Shown one piece after another: positions 1 to 7,567 of a stretch of DNA of 64,000 nucleotides. Below the pieces are notes generated by a model. That model saw only the letters and a program-made list of their open reading frames with translations, was not told the origin of the DNA and ran no database searches. The stretch spans positions 1,857,940 to 1,921,939 of the forward strand of contig NZ_CP091277.1 in NCBI RefSeq assembly GCF_029633965.1, in the 5' to 3' direction. Numbering within the stretch: the first letter of the stretch is position 1; every line of letters begins with the position of its first letter. The translations under genes were made by a program, and so were the position numbers. The DNA is from Methanogenium sp. S4BF. Its GTDB lineage: Archaea; Halobacteriota; Methanomicrobia; Methanomicrobiales; Methanomicrobiaceae.

Positions 1-1
1 A

Positions 2-1513
2 TACGAAGAGGCCCTGGTCGCAGCAGAATCACAGTTGGGGCAGCTCCACCCGGCACGGGTGGCAGGAGAGGAAATTCATGCACGGGAGACGTTCACCGTC
101 TGGTCACCCATTGAGGCGACGCTGAAGATTGGCGATTTTCAGCAGTGCGGGAAAAAAGAGACGGAGGCTGCTATACAGGCAGCGGCAGAGACCTGGGATG
201 ACTGGTCACAGACACCGTGGGAGGTTCGCACTGCCTGCATCGGGGCTGCCGCAGAACGCCTGGAAGCGGAGTATTTCCACCTGGCAGCACTCATTACCCT
301 GGAATGCGCAAAGACGAGAAACGAGGCGCTGGCCGAGGTCGGTGAGGCGGTGGCACTGCTGCGCTACCATACCGATGTCATCCGGGACAATGACGGATTC
401 CGACGGTCAATGCCCGCGGACACAAAGACGGACCGCTATGAGAGCGTTTTGCGCCCCTACGGGGCATGGGCGGTCATCTCACCCTTCAACTTTCCGCTGG
501 TCCTGGGGGCGGGAGCGGCAGCAGCGGCTCTTATCACCGGCAATACAGCCATCATGAAACCGGCCTCTGCCGCACCCCTTTCCATGCTCACTTTCTGCCG
601 GATTCTTGAAGAGGCGGGCGTACCTGCCGGGGCGGCAAACTGCATCACCGGGAGCGGACCGGCCTTCGGAAAGGCAGTCTCACGCTCACCCGCCATTGCA
701 GGACTCACCTTCACCGGATCGCGGGACGCCGGCATGTGGCTGCGCAGGGAGTTCACCACGCACCAGCCGTATCCAAAACCGGTGATCCTTGAACTGGGCA
801 GCAAAAACCCCTGTATCGTCACCGGGCAGGCTGACCTCAGGAAGGCTGCGGAGGGGGTTTGCCGGGGAGCGTTCGGCTTCGGTGGACAGAAATGCAGCGC
901 CACTTCCCGGGTGTATGTTGAACAGCCGGTCTTCCCTGTCTTTGCAGAGATGCTGGCAGAACGGGCAGCACGCTGCACCACCGGCGACCCACGGGAAAAA
1001 GGCGTATTTATGGGCCCTTTAATCAACCGTGCTGCAAAGGAGCGGTTTGATGCGGCGGTTGCGGCCGTTTCTGCGGCCGGGGGCGAGGTCCTCACGGGTG
1101 GCAGGAGTTACTCCGGGAAAGAGACGCACGGCGCATATTTTGCAGATCCCACCATTGTAACCGGTATTTCACACGACCACCCGGTGATGAGGGACGAACT
1201 CTTTGTTCCGCTGGTGGCGCTGGCTACGTTCACCGGAATGGATGAGGCCCTCAGACTCGCCAACGACACGGAGTATGGCCTGACCGCGGGCATATTCTCA
1301 GAAGACCCGGCAGAAGTGGAGGAGTTCTTCTCCCACATACGGTTCGGAGTCTGTTATGCCAACCGGAAAGAAGGGGCAACCACCGGCGGGTGGCCCGAGT
1401 ATCAGTCATTTGGCGGATGGAAAGGGAGTGGATCAACCGGACGGGGAGTTGGGGGGCCGTATTATCTCCTCTCCTACATGCGGGAACAGGCACAGACGAG
1501 GATCGCCGGGTGA
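2..1513 (+). CDS. L-glutamate gamma-semialdehyde (P5C) dehydrogenase, 5'-truncated by the window
   Basis: Aldehyde dehydrogenase superfamily enzyme that would oxidise glutamate-gamma-semialdehyde (P5C) to glutamate, the second step of proline breakdown. The frame is open from base 2 (YEEALVAAESQLGQLHPARV), so the true start lies upstream; the TTG at 35 is internal. Visible hallmarks are the Rossmann region with NFPLVLGAG and KPAS, the catalytic-glutamate motif LELGSKNP, the catalytic cysteine in FGGQKCSATSR, and the C-terminal NRKEGATTGGWPEYQSFGG stretch typical of P5C-type members. It overlaps the next gene, proline dehydrogenase, by 4 bases (GTGA). That pairing is why I prefer P5C dehydrogenase over other aldehyde dehydrogenases. 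Cytoplasmic. Confidence 0.88.
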   Translation, partial: YEEALVAAESQLGQLHPARVAGEEIHARETFTVWSPIEATLKIGDFQQCGKKETEAAIQAAAETWDDWSQTPWEVRTACIGAAAERLEAEYFHLAALITLECAKTRNEALAEVGEAVALLRYHTDVIRDNDGFRRSMPADTKTDRYESVLRPYGAWAVISPFNFPLVLGAGAAAAALITGNTAIMKPASAAPLSMLTFCRILEEAGVPAGAANCITGSGPAFGKAVSRSPAIAGLTFTGSRDAGMWLRREFTTHQPYPKPVILELGSKNPCIVTGQADLRKAAEGVCRGAFGFGGQKCSATSRVYVEQPVFPVFAEMLAERAARCTTGDPREKGVFMGPLINRAAKERFDAAVAAVSAAGGEVLTGGRSYSGKETHGAYFADPTIVTGISHDHPVMRDELFVPLVALATFTGMDEALRLANDTEYGLTAGIFSEDPAEVEEFFSHIRFGVCYANRKEGATTGGWPEYQSFGGWKGSGSTGRGVGGPYYLLSYMREQAQTRIAG

Positions 1514-2340
1514 TACCAATGATGGAAAGTACGCATAAAGCAATTGGGAGGTGGCATTCCGCGGGCCTTGGAGAGGCGATATCCTGGTGCAGGGCCTGCA
1601 ACGAACGGGGCATTCCCTGTATTATGCATCCCCTGGGTGAATATGCAGAAGACCGCCAGGCAGCCGAGGAGGGCACGCGGGCATACGAGGACTGCATCTC
1701 CGCCATCCACCGCCACGGACTGGACGCATCGGTGGCAATCAAGCCATCCGCCATCGGTGTTACCCTGCAGTCAGAGGCATTCCATGAATACCTCGAACAG
1801 ATTCTCTCCCATGCCATGGCAAAACGCGTCCCCACCGGAATCGATATGGAGGGCACGCCGCTCGTGCACGACACCATCGAAGCCGCCTTACAGGCAGCGG
1901 AACAGGGATACTCCTTCACCCTCACCCTGCAGGCATATCTGAGGCGGACACCGGCGGATATCAGCCGGGCAGCAGACGAAGGGATCTCTGTGCGTCTGGT
2001 GAAAGGGGCGTATCTCGGTGACCTGCACCAGCGTGATGAAATCGTAGCGGCATTCCGGACGCAGGCATATCTTCTTGCCCGCAGGCACCCCCAGTTTGCT
2101 GTCGGGACCCAGGACATGGACCTGATCCGGTGGCTGCAGGACTCCATCCCCGAGGCACGTACACGCATCACCTTCGGATTCCTGAAGGGCCTTGGGACCG
2201 AGACAATGCTCGGAATGGCAAACTCCGGATGGAAAGTGCATGAATACCTGCCCTATGGGAATGACCACGGGTCATATGACCGCCGGCGCGAGATCTATCT
2301 CGCCGCCCTCGCAAGTGCCCGGATACGGCCGCTCGTCTGA
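1510..2340 (+). CDS. Proline dehydrogenase (FAD-dependent)
   Basis: Oxidises L-proline to P5C, which the upstream dehydrogenase would turn into glutamate. The PRODH beta-barrel family is recognised from LQAYLRRTP, RLVKGAY, RITFGFLKG and the C-terminal EYLPYGNDHGSYDRRREI block, where the paired arginines normally bind the proline carboxylate. Length is about 276 residues, normal for a single-domain PRODH. I chose the GTG at 1510: it overlaps the upstream TGA and has GAGGAT seven bases before it. An ATG at 1519 in the same frame is the alternative. Two separate coupled proteins replace the fused PutA of proteobacteria. Electron acceptor is not evident from the sequence. Confidence 0.88.
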   Translation: MIPMMESTHKAIGRWHSAGLGEAISWCRACNERGIPCIMHPLGEYAEDRQAAEEGTRAYEDCISAIHRHGLDASVAIKPSAIGVTLQSEAFHEYLEQILSHAMAKRVPTGIDMEGTPLVHDTIEAALQAAEQGYSFTLTLQAYLRRTPADISRAADEGISVRLVKGAYLGDLHQRDEIVAAFRTQAYLLARRHPQFAVGTQDMDLIRWLQDSIPEARTRITFGFLKGLGTETMLGMANSGWKVHEYLPYGNDHGSYDRRREIYLAALASARIRPLV

Positions 2341-2404
2341 TAATTGGCCGCTGTTCTCCGCCAAAAATCCCCCCACCCACCCTTACTGACCAGCAACATT
2401 CTAT

Positions 2405-2430
2405 ACTATCGTCAAAATAGTGTACGGTAC
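2405..2430. promoter_or_regulatory. Inverted repeats upstream of a small ORF
   Basis: Two short palindromic elements lie side by side: ACTAT (2405-2409) with ATAGT (2417-2421), and GTAC-G-GTAC (2422-2430). They sit 36-60 bases before the ATG at 2466 and about 65 bases after the proline dehydrogenase stop. They could be an operator, but nothing ties them to a regulator. Confidence 0.2.
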
Positions 2431-2465
2431 AGTGCGGAGTGCATCCATAAACTCTGGAGACAAGC

Positions 2466-2611
2466 ATGAGACCAGATACCACCATCATTGAAATATTCAC
2501 CTTTTTCCTTGCCATTGGCATCATTACCTGCCCCGGATTCATCTGAAATACCGGGCAGGCATCCACCTCATCACTGCAGGTGCCATCCTGCAGGCCGTGG
2601 GATCTGGGTAA
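2466..2611 (+). pseudogene. Small hydrophobic ORF, apparently frameshifted
   Basis: Unrecognised. The ATG at 2466 has GGAG six bases upstream and encodes a 26-residue hydrophobic peptide beginning MRPDTTIIEIFTFFLAIG, ending at TGA 2544. One extra base in the CCCC run at 2531-2534 would join it to a second hydrophobic reading frame (KYRAGIHLITAGAILQ) ending at TAA 2609, giving one membrane protein of about 49 residues. So it is either a 26-residue protein, a frameshifted relic, or a sequencing slip in the C run. The rest of the 2341-2782 gap shows no other gene. Confidence 0.25.
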
Positions 2612-2782
2612 ATCCACCTGAAAAAGAACAGACCCCGGCATCCGGCCGGCCGCATCCACCGGTGAGTTCTGACCATCTGCCGCAAAGAGACCTTTTTTCC
2701 CACCCATCCGCGGCAGATGCGGCAAAGCTAGTTATCCCTTCACCGCAGACCATTTCGTATGGAAGCCGAGGAGCATCCCCGC

Positions 2783-4039
2783 ATGCAATACCGCACCGTC
2801 CCCAGGACGGGAGACCAGCTCTCGATACTGGGATTCGGGGCGATGCGTCTTCCTATGAAAGGACGTGCCATTGATGAGGAGCGGGCCACCGCCCTCATCC
2901 ATATGGCATTCGATGCCGGGGTGAACTATATTGACACTGCCGTGCCCTACCACATGGGTGCCTCAGAGGCATTCGTCGGCCGGGTGCTCGCCGGGAAATA
3001 CCGAAAGCAGGTAAAGGTCGCAACCAAACTGCCGCCGTGGACAACACACCGCCGTGCTGATATGGATGCGACCCTCAACGCCCAGTGCTCCCGTCTGCAG
3101 ACCGGCTCCATTGACTATTATCTGCTGCACAGCCTGAACCGGGAGAACTGGGACAGACTGCTCGGCCTCGGCGTGATGGACTTCCTTGACAGAGCAGAGG
3201 CGGACGGTCAGATAAAAAATGCCGGTTTCTCCTTTCACGGCGACCCGGAGACCTTCCGTGAGATCGTGGACGCCCGGGACTGGACCTTCTGCCAGATCCA
3301 GTATAATATTCTGGACGAAGAGCATCAGGCAGGGACAGCCGGACTCCGGTATGCCGCCAAAAACGACCTGGCCGTGATGGTGATGGAGCCCCTGAGAGGC
3401 GGGATGCTTGCAAACGCCGTCCCGCCTGCGGCACAGGAGTCCTATGACGCTGCTACGGTGCAGCGAAGCCCGGCCGCCCATGCCCTGCGGTGGGTGATGA
3501 ACCACCCGGAGGTGACCGTCGTCCTCTCCGGCATGAATGACGAGGCACATCTGAGGGAGAACCTGCAGACCGCCCGGGAGACCCTACCCGGTTCTCTCAC
3601 CCCGGATGAGGCGGCGATGATAGCGGGGGCACGGGATGCCTGGCGGCGGGCAATGCGGGTTCCCTGCACCGGATGCGGCTATTGTATGCCCTGCCCGTTC
3701 GGCGTGAATATCCCGGAGTGTTTTAATCTCTGGAACAACCACTCTCTGAGGGAAGAGAGGCGGGGCGCAAAAACAGAGTATGCGGTCCGCCTCGGAGGGG
3801 CGCTCGGGGATGCTCCCGGAAATGCCGGGCTCTGCCGGGCCTGCGGGAGGTGTATGACACACTGTCCGCAGCAGATCCCCATCATCGATGCCCTCAGTGA
3901 GATGCAGCAGATCTATGAAGGTCCGCTGTGGGGGGCGAAGAGATTCATCATCTCCCATGCCGCCGGGATGGCAACACGCATTCTGGCGCACCGGGCACAC
4001 AAGGGACGTGAGACAGACAATGCAGGAATTACAGATTGA
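2783..4039 (+). CDS. Aldo/keto reductase with C-terminal 4Fe-4S ferredoxin domain
   Basis: Predicted cytoplasmic oxidoreductase of the COG1453 type: an AKR TIM barrel (residues about 1-270) followed by a ferredoxin-like domain. The barrel shows ILGFGAMRLP at the N-terminus and tetrad residues in YIDTAVPYHMG (Asp, Tyr), VATKLPP (Lys) and LLHSLN (His). The C-terminal part has two cysteine motifs, CTGCGYCMPCPFG and CRACGRCMTHCP, expected to hold iron-sulfur clusters that could exchange electrons with ferredoxin. I chose ATG 2783 because GAGGAG lies nine bases upstream and the protein then begins MQYRTVPRTGDQLS, as in relatives; ATG 2759 is possible. The physiological substrate cannot be read from sequence. 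It overlaps the next gene by 20 bases. Confidence 0.88.
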   Translation: MQYRTVPRTGDQLSILGFGAMRLPMKGRAIDEERATALIHMAFDAGVNYIDTAVPYHMGASEAFVGRVLAGKYRKQVKVATKLPPWTTHRRADMDATLNAQCSRLQTGSIDYYLLHSLNRENWDRLLGLGVMDFLDRAEADGQIKNAGFSFHGDPETFREIVDARDWTFCQIQYNILDEEHQAGTAGLRYAAKNDLAVMVMEPLRGGMLANAVPPAAQESYDAATVQRSPAAHALRWVMNHPEVTVVLSGMNDEAHLRENLQTARETLPGSLTPDEAAMIAGARDAWRRAMRVPCTGCGYCMPCPFGVNIPECFNLWNNHSLREERRGAKTEYAVRLGGALGDAPGNAGLCRACGRCMTHCPQQIPIIDALSEMQQIYEGPLWGAKRFIISHAAGMATRILAHRAHKGRETDNAGITD

Positions 4040-4622
4040 ATGGAACGGCAGGACCGTGACCGTGGACGGCAAGATACCGACAGATACCGACCGGTTTGTT
4101 GAGTCGCTCGCAGATGAGATATGGAACTACAGCGGCTATACGATCACCAGCGGCTATGCCGCATCCCTCTTCGGCCATACCGGCCCGTGTGAGGAGGTGG
4201 AGTTTACCCTCCCCCTGATCTGTCTGGACCGCTTCTACTCCATGATAGAAGGCCTCTTTGAAGCCGGGTTCTCCGTGATGAGTCCGGGAGACGGGTTGGC
4301 ATGGTACCGGTTGTTCCGCTCCGGTGCAGGCGTCCGCATTGCACGCAACGAGGAGTTCTTCCCCAATGTGCACATCCGGGCAAATCCTCTGCAGAGCGAC
4401 CAGTATGCCTACCTCAAGCGCCTGAAGATCATGGTGAACGGCAAGCGCTTCTTTGCCGCACCTCTTGAACTCCTCATCCCCTTTATCCTGATGCCGGGCG
4501 ACCGTGGCACACCCGAACAGGCAGCATACCTCTATACGACCTGCAAAGAAGAGATCAATGAGATTGATCTCCGGAACTGGATGGACCATCTCGGCGTTGA
4601 CCAGAAGCTCCTCCCCGTATAA
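4020..4622 (+). CDS. Conserved hypothetical protein, nucleotidyltransferase-like
   Basis: About 200 residues, not firmly recognised. The layout recalls AbiEii-like nucleotidyltransferase folds: a strand-rich middle with SDQYAYLKRLKIMVNGKRFFAAPLELLIPFIL, where the last part resembles the motif PLE..I.FKL, followed by a helical tail with GTPEQAAYLYTTCKE. I do not see a clear GS..D..D catalytic triad near the N-terminus, so it may be inactive or may not belong to that fold. It begins at ATG 4020 inside the last 20 bases of the aldo/keto reductase gene, so the two are probably co-transcribed and translationally coupled. No membrane segment or signal peptide. Confidence 0.7.
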   Translation: MQELQIEWNGRTVTVDGKIPTDTDRFVESLADEIWNYSGYTITSGYAASLFGHTGPCEEVEFTLPLICLDRFYSMIEGLFEAGFSVMSPGDGLAWYRLFRSGAGVRIARNEEFFPNVHIRANPLQSDQYAYLKRLKIMVNGKRFFAAPLELLIPFILMPGDRGTPEQAAYLYTTCKEEINEIDLRNWMDHLGVDQKLLPV

Positions 4623-4815
4623 TTCATTTTTTCAGAGAACGGTTAAGGGAAGGGCAGATTCAGCGGTTTCATTCATTCAGATTCACAGAACGACCCATTT
4701 TCCGCCCTGATTCACATTTAGCACATTTTGTATCACAATATGAAAAGAAATTAGCCAGACAAATAATTTGAAAATACAAACAAATATCACCCCTCTCCTG
4801 ACAACAGTAACTAAT

Positions 4816-5883
4816 ATGCCCCGGACACAGAACATTCAGGAATACAAGGAATCACCGATAGGGCCCCTGCGATCACTCGTCGCCTGTGCCGCAATCTTTG
4901 TGGTTCTCTTCGGAATCACATTATTTACCGATCTCTTCTCCGTCATCCTGCTCGGGCTTGTAATGGCGTTTCTCGCAGCCCCGCTCCTCTTATGGCTGGG
5001 AGAGAACAAGGTGCCGACCTGGGCAGGCACCGGCATTATCACCCTGCTGTACCTGTTGATCGGCATCGCCCTCTTTGTGCTCACCATCGTCTCACTCATG
5101 GTCTTTGCCGGGGAACTGCCGCAGTACCAGGAAGAGCTGAACGCAAACCTTGCAGGGCTTAACGCATTCCTCGGAACATACGGGTTTTCCATATACGACA
5201 TCATTGGATCAGACACTTTCAAACTGGAGAACCTCATCGAGCCGGCAATGACAATCGCAGGTGATGTGTCCGGGGTGGTCGTCAACGGATTCTTTGTTCT
5301 CGTCGTCACCGCCTTCATCCTGCTCGAACTGCCGACCCTGCAGGAGAAACTCAACCGCTCATTCGGTCCAAAGAGCAGTGTCAGCCGCAACCTGCCCACT
5401 CTCATCCGCAACACATATGATGTGATGGTCGTGCGGACAAAGACCAATGTCGTCCTCGGCGGATCCATCGGGGCATTCCTGTATATCATCGGCGTCGATC
5501 TCGCCATTCTCTGGGGGGTGCTCACCATCATCCTCAGTTATATCCCCTATATCGGCCTCTTCATCGCCTGTGTGCCTGCTGTCATCCTTGCCTGGCTGAA
5601 GTTCGGCTGGGGCGGCGTCCTCATCGTCCTCGCAGGGATTGCCATCCTCAACTTCGTCATCGAAAACGTCGTCTTTGCAAAGATTGCAGCAAATGACATG
5701 CGGCTCACCCCGCTTGCCGTTGCCATCGCCTTGTTGATCTGGACGGCGGTATTAGGCATCGTCGGTATGTTCCTCGCAATTCCTCTGACCGTCATCATGC
5801 GGACCCTGCTTGCCGGAGACGACCGCACTCGCTGGCTTGCCGTCCTGATGAGCGACGATGAGACAGATGACGGCATTGTCTAA
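4816..5883 (+). CDS. AI-2E family transporter (permease)
   Basis: Polytopic membrane protein of 355 residues belonging to the AI-2E transporter family (PF01594, formerly UPF0118). It has about eight hydrophobic segments, a hydrophilic loop after the third (LPQYQEELNANLAGLNAF) and the family's C-terminal half with IGAFLYIIGVDLAILWGVLTIIL and SYIPYIGLFIACVPAVILA. Members include exporters of AI-2 and Na+/H+ antiporters; the substrate here is unknown. ATG 4816 gives the usual N-terminus; the ATG/TTG at 4768 would add 16 unlikely residues. The AT-rich tract at 4740-4770 is the probable promoter. It converges on the histidine kinase downstream with 26 bases between them. Confidence 0.85.
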   Translation: MPRTQNIQEYKESPIGPLRSLVACAAIFVVLFGITLFTDLFSVILLGLVMAFLAAPLLLWLGENKVPTWAGTGIITLLYLLIGIALFVLTIVSLMVFAGELPQYQEELNANLAGLNAFLGTYGFSIYDIIGSDTFKLENLIEPAMTIAGDVSGVVVNGFFVLVVTAFILLELPTLQEKLNRSFGPKSSVSRNLPTLIRNTYDVMVVRTKTNVVLGGSIGAFLYIIGVDLAILWGVLTIILSYIPYIGLFIACVPAVILAWLKFGWGGVLIVLAGIAILNFVIENVVFAKIAANDMRLTPLAVAIALLIWTAVLGIVGMFLAIPLTVIMRTLLAGDDRTRWLAVLMSDDETDDGIV

Positions 5884-5909
5884 AAAAAGGATTCCGGGTT
5901 TCCCTGTTT

Positions 5910-7367
5910 TCAGGAGAGAAGAGAGTGATTCTGCGGAATCTTCCAGTTTTCCTGCGGCACCGAAAGGGAGAAGACTGCACCTCCCTCCCCGGTACCGGTC
6001 TCCCGGATAGCAATGCCGGTGACTGAGAGTATCTCCCGGGAAAGATACAGACCATAGCGGGTTTTCATTCCTATCCCCCGTGAGAAGATCTTCTCTTTCA
6101 GGTCGTCCGGGATGCCGGTGCCGTCATCTGCAATATCGATGACAGCAGTGCCGTCCGGTTTTATGCTGCAGGATACGGTGAGGGACGTCACGTCACCACC
6201 GTGCTGCACAGCGTTCGTGAAGAGTTCATGCATCACACGCTCCAGCATCGGGTCGGCATAGACGTACAGGGTGCGGCAGGTGCAGGTGACCGTAAGTGCG
6301 GAGAATGCAGGCAGGGCAGCCATCCGGTCTGTCAGCTCCCCGATATGCTGCCAGGCAGGCGGCTGTGACCCAAGGTCCTCATAGTCACGGGTGAAGACGA
6401 TCTGCCGTTCAATGGCAAGCGCCGCATCATTTATTTTTGAGAGCTGCTCCCATGTATCAGACTCGGGAGAGATTTCGCCTGTCATCTCCATGATGTCATA
6501 GAGCATCCGGATAACTGTCACCTGATTCAGAATGTCATGCCGGGTAACTGACGAGAGCATCGCAATCTTCCTCTGTGCTTCGCGTATCGCCTCATCTTTC
6601 TTCACCCTGTCGGTGACATCCTGGTGGACACCCACAACACGCAGTTCCGGATCCTTTTCCGGACTCCAGAATACCTGCCAGTGCGACCGGATCCAGACCC
6701 AGGTGCCATTCTTATGGTGCAGGCGCATTTTATAGGAGCCGGATGGATTTTTGCCTTTACTCCAGCCGGAGTAGAGGCTGAGATACCCGTCCCGCTCATC
6801 CGGGTGTACAAATTGCATGTACTGCTCTGCCGTGAAGGGCATCAGCTCATCCGCCCGATAGCCGATCATCTTTGCCCAGCGCCCGTCCACTGCCATCTCA
6901 CCGGAACGCAGATTCAGGTCCCAGGCACCAAGGTCAGCACACTGGAGGGCAAGGTTGAGCCGTTCCTCATCATGCCGTGCCGAACGGGGTGGGATCCGTT
7001 TTCCGGAAGCAGGCGTAAGATGGATGCAATACCACTCCTTACCACCCTCTGCCGTACGGGAAACCATGACATCGAGGGCGGGGCCTCCATTCACAAGGCC
7101 GGAAGGAAGAGCAGAACAGGTGACTGTTCCGGCCTTCCGGGTCTGGAGAGAGAGGTCATCCCAGCTGACTGTCCTGACAGGGGAGAGAACCGACATGACC
7201 GGTTTGCGGGACAATTCATCCTGAGATTCACGTCCGAGAATCCGGGCTGCCGCTCTGTTGGCCCAGACGATTTCCCCGCCTGCATCTGCAATGAGCATGG
7301 CATGCGGTGCATTCTCACAGCATCCATGCCAACCGCCCGGAAGCGGCATATCCTTTCGTGCAGACAA
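5910..7367 (-). CDS. PAS-PAS sensor histidine kinase (soluble)
   Basis: Cytoplasmic histidine kinase of 485 residues with no membrane segment. Order: PAS (about 15-80, MLIADAGGEIVWANRAAARILG), PAS_3 with PAC (about 130-250, ending RVVGVHQDVTDR), an archaeal-type H-box (SSVTRHDILNQVTVIRML) and a HATPase domain with N-box MHELFTNAVQHGG and G1 box IADDGTGIPDD. The last glycine-rich box reads GMKTRYGLYLS, while the paralogue at 48674-50776 has GQNTGFGLFLS. The TTG at 7367 is favoured as start: GAGGTGATC, a near-perfect Shine-Dalgarno, lies just upstream; the ATG at 7349 has none. No response regulator is nearby. It is divergent from the Nramp-LytS operon and may be functionally linked to it. Confidence 0.88.
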   Translation of the reverse strand: MSARKDMPLPGGWHGCCENAPHAMLIADAGGEIVWANRAAARILGRESQDELSRKPVMSVLSPVRTVSWDDLSLQTRKAGTVTCSALPSGLVNGGPALDVMVSRTAEGGKEWYCIHLTPASGKRIPPRSARHDEERLNLALQCADLGAWDLNLRSGEMAVDGRWAKMIGYRADELMPFTAEQYMQFVHPDERDGYLSLYSGWSKGKNPSGSYKMRLHHKNGTWVWIRSHWQVFWSPEKDPELRVVGVHQDVTDRVKKDEAIREAQRKIAMLSSVTRHDILNQVTVIRMLYDIMEMTGEISPESDTWEQLSKINDAALAIERQIVFTRDYEDLGSQPPAWQHIGELTDRMAALPAFSALTVTCTCRTLYVYADPMLERVMHELFTNAVQHGGDVTSLTVSCSIKPDGTAVIDIADDGTGIPDDLKEKIFSRGIGMKTRYGLYLSREILSVTGIAIRETGTGEGGAVFSLSVPQENWKIPQNHSLLS

Positions 7368-7567
7368 ACGTGATCACCTCTCTTTAGAGCAGGCAGGCAC
7401 AGATGAACTCCCAAAATGAGGACTCAACGGACCTGCATACACAATAATCAATACTATGCTGACAGACTAAAAAAGGATCTTCATCCTGCCACCGCCCCAT
7501 AGTGGTTTCCACACACTTAAGTACCCGGTGTAAAAGAAATTACTCACGATTACAAAGAGAAACAGCG
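7368..7567. promoter_or_regulatory. Divergent promoter region between the kinase and the Nramp-LytS operon
   Basis: Two hundred bases separate the kinase start from the ATG of the fusion gene and hold no ORF worth calling. On the minus strand the strong Shine-Dalgarno of the kinase occupies 7372-7380. On the plus strand, ACTTAAGTA near 7514-7522 is a plausible TATA element about 50 bases before ATG 7568. The intergenic centre (7440-7480) is AT-rich. Shared control of both transcription units is possible but not shown by any clear operator. Confidence 0.4.

Noticed and set aside
1251-2171. 306-residue minus-strand frame
   Set aside because: It lies opposite the proline dehydrogenase and P5C dehydrogenase genes and is rich in Arg, Ser and Cys, as expected of an antisense shadow.
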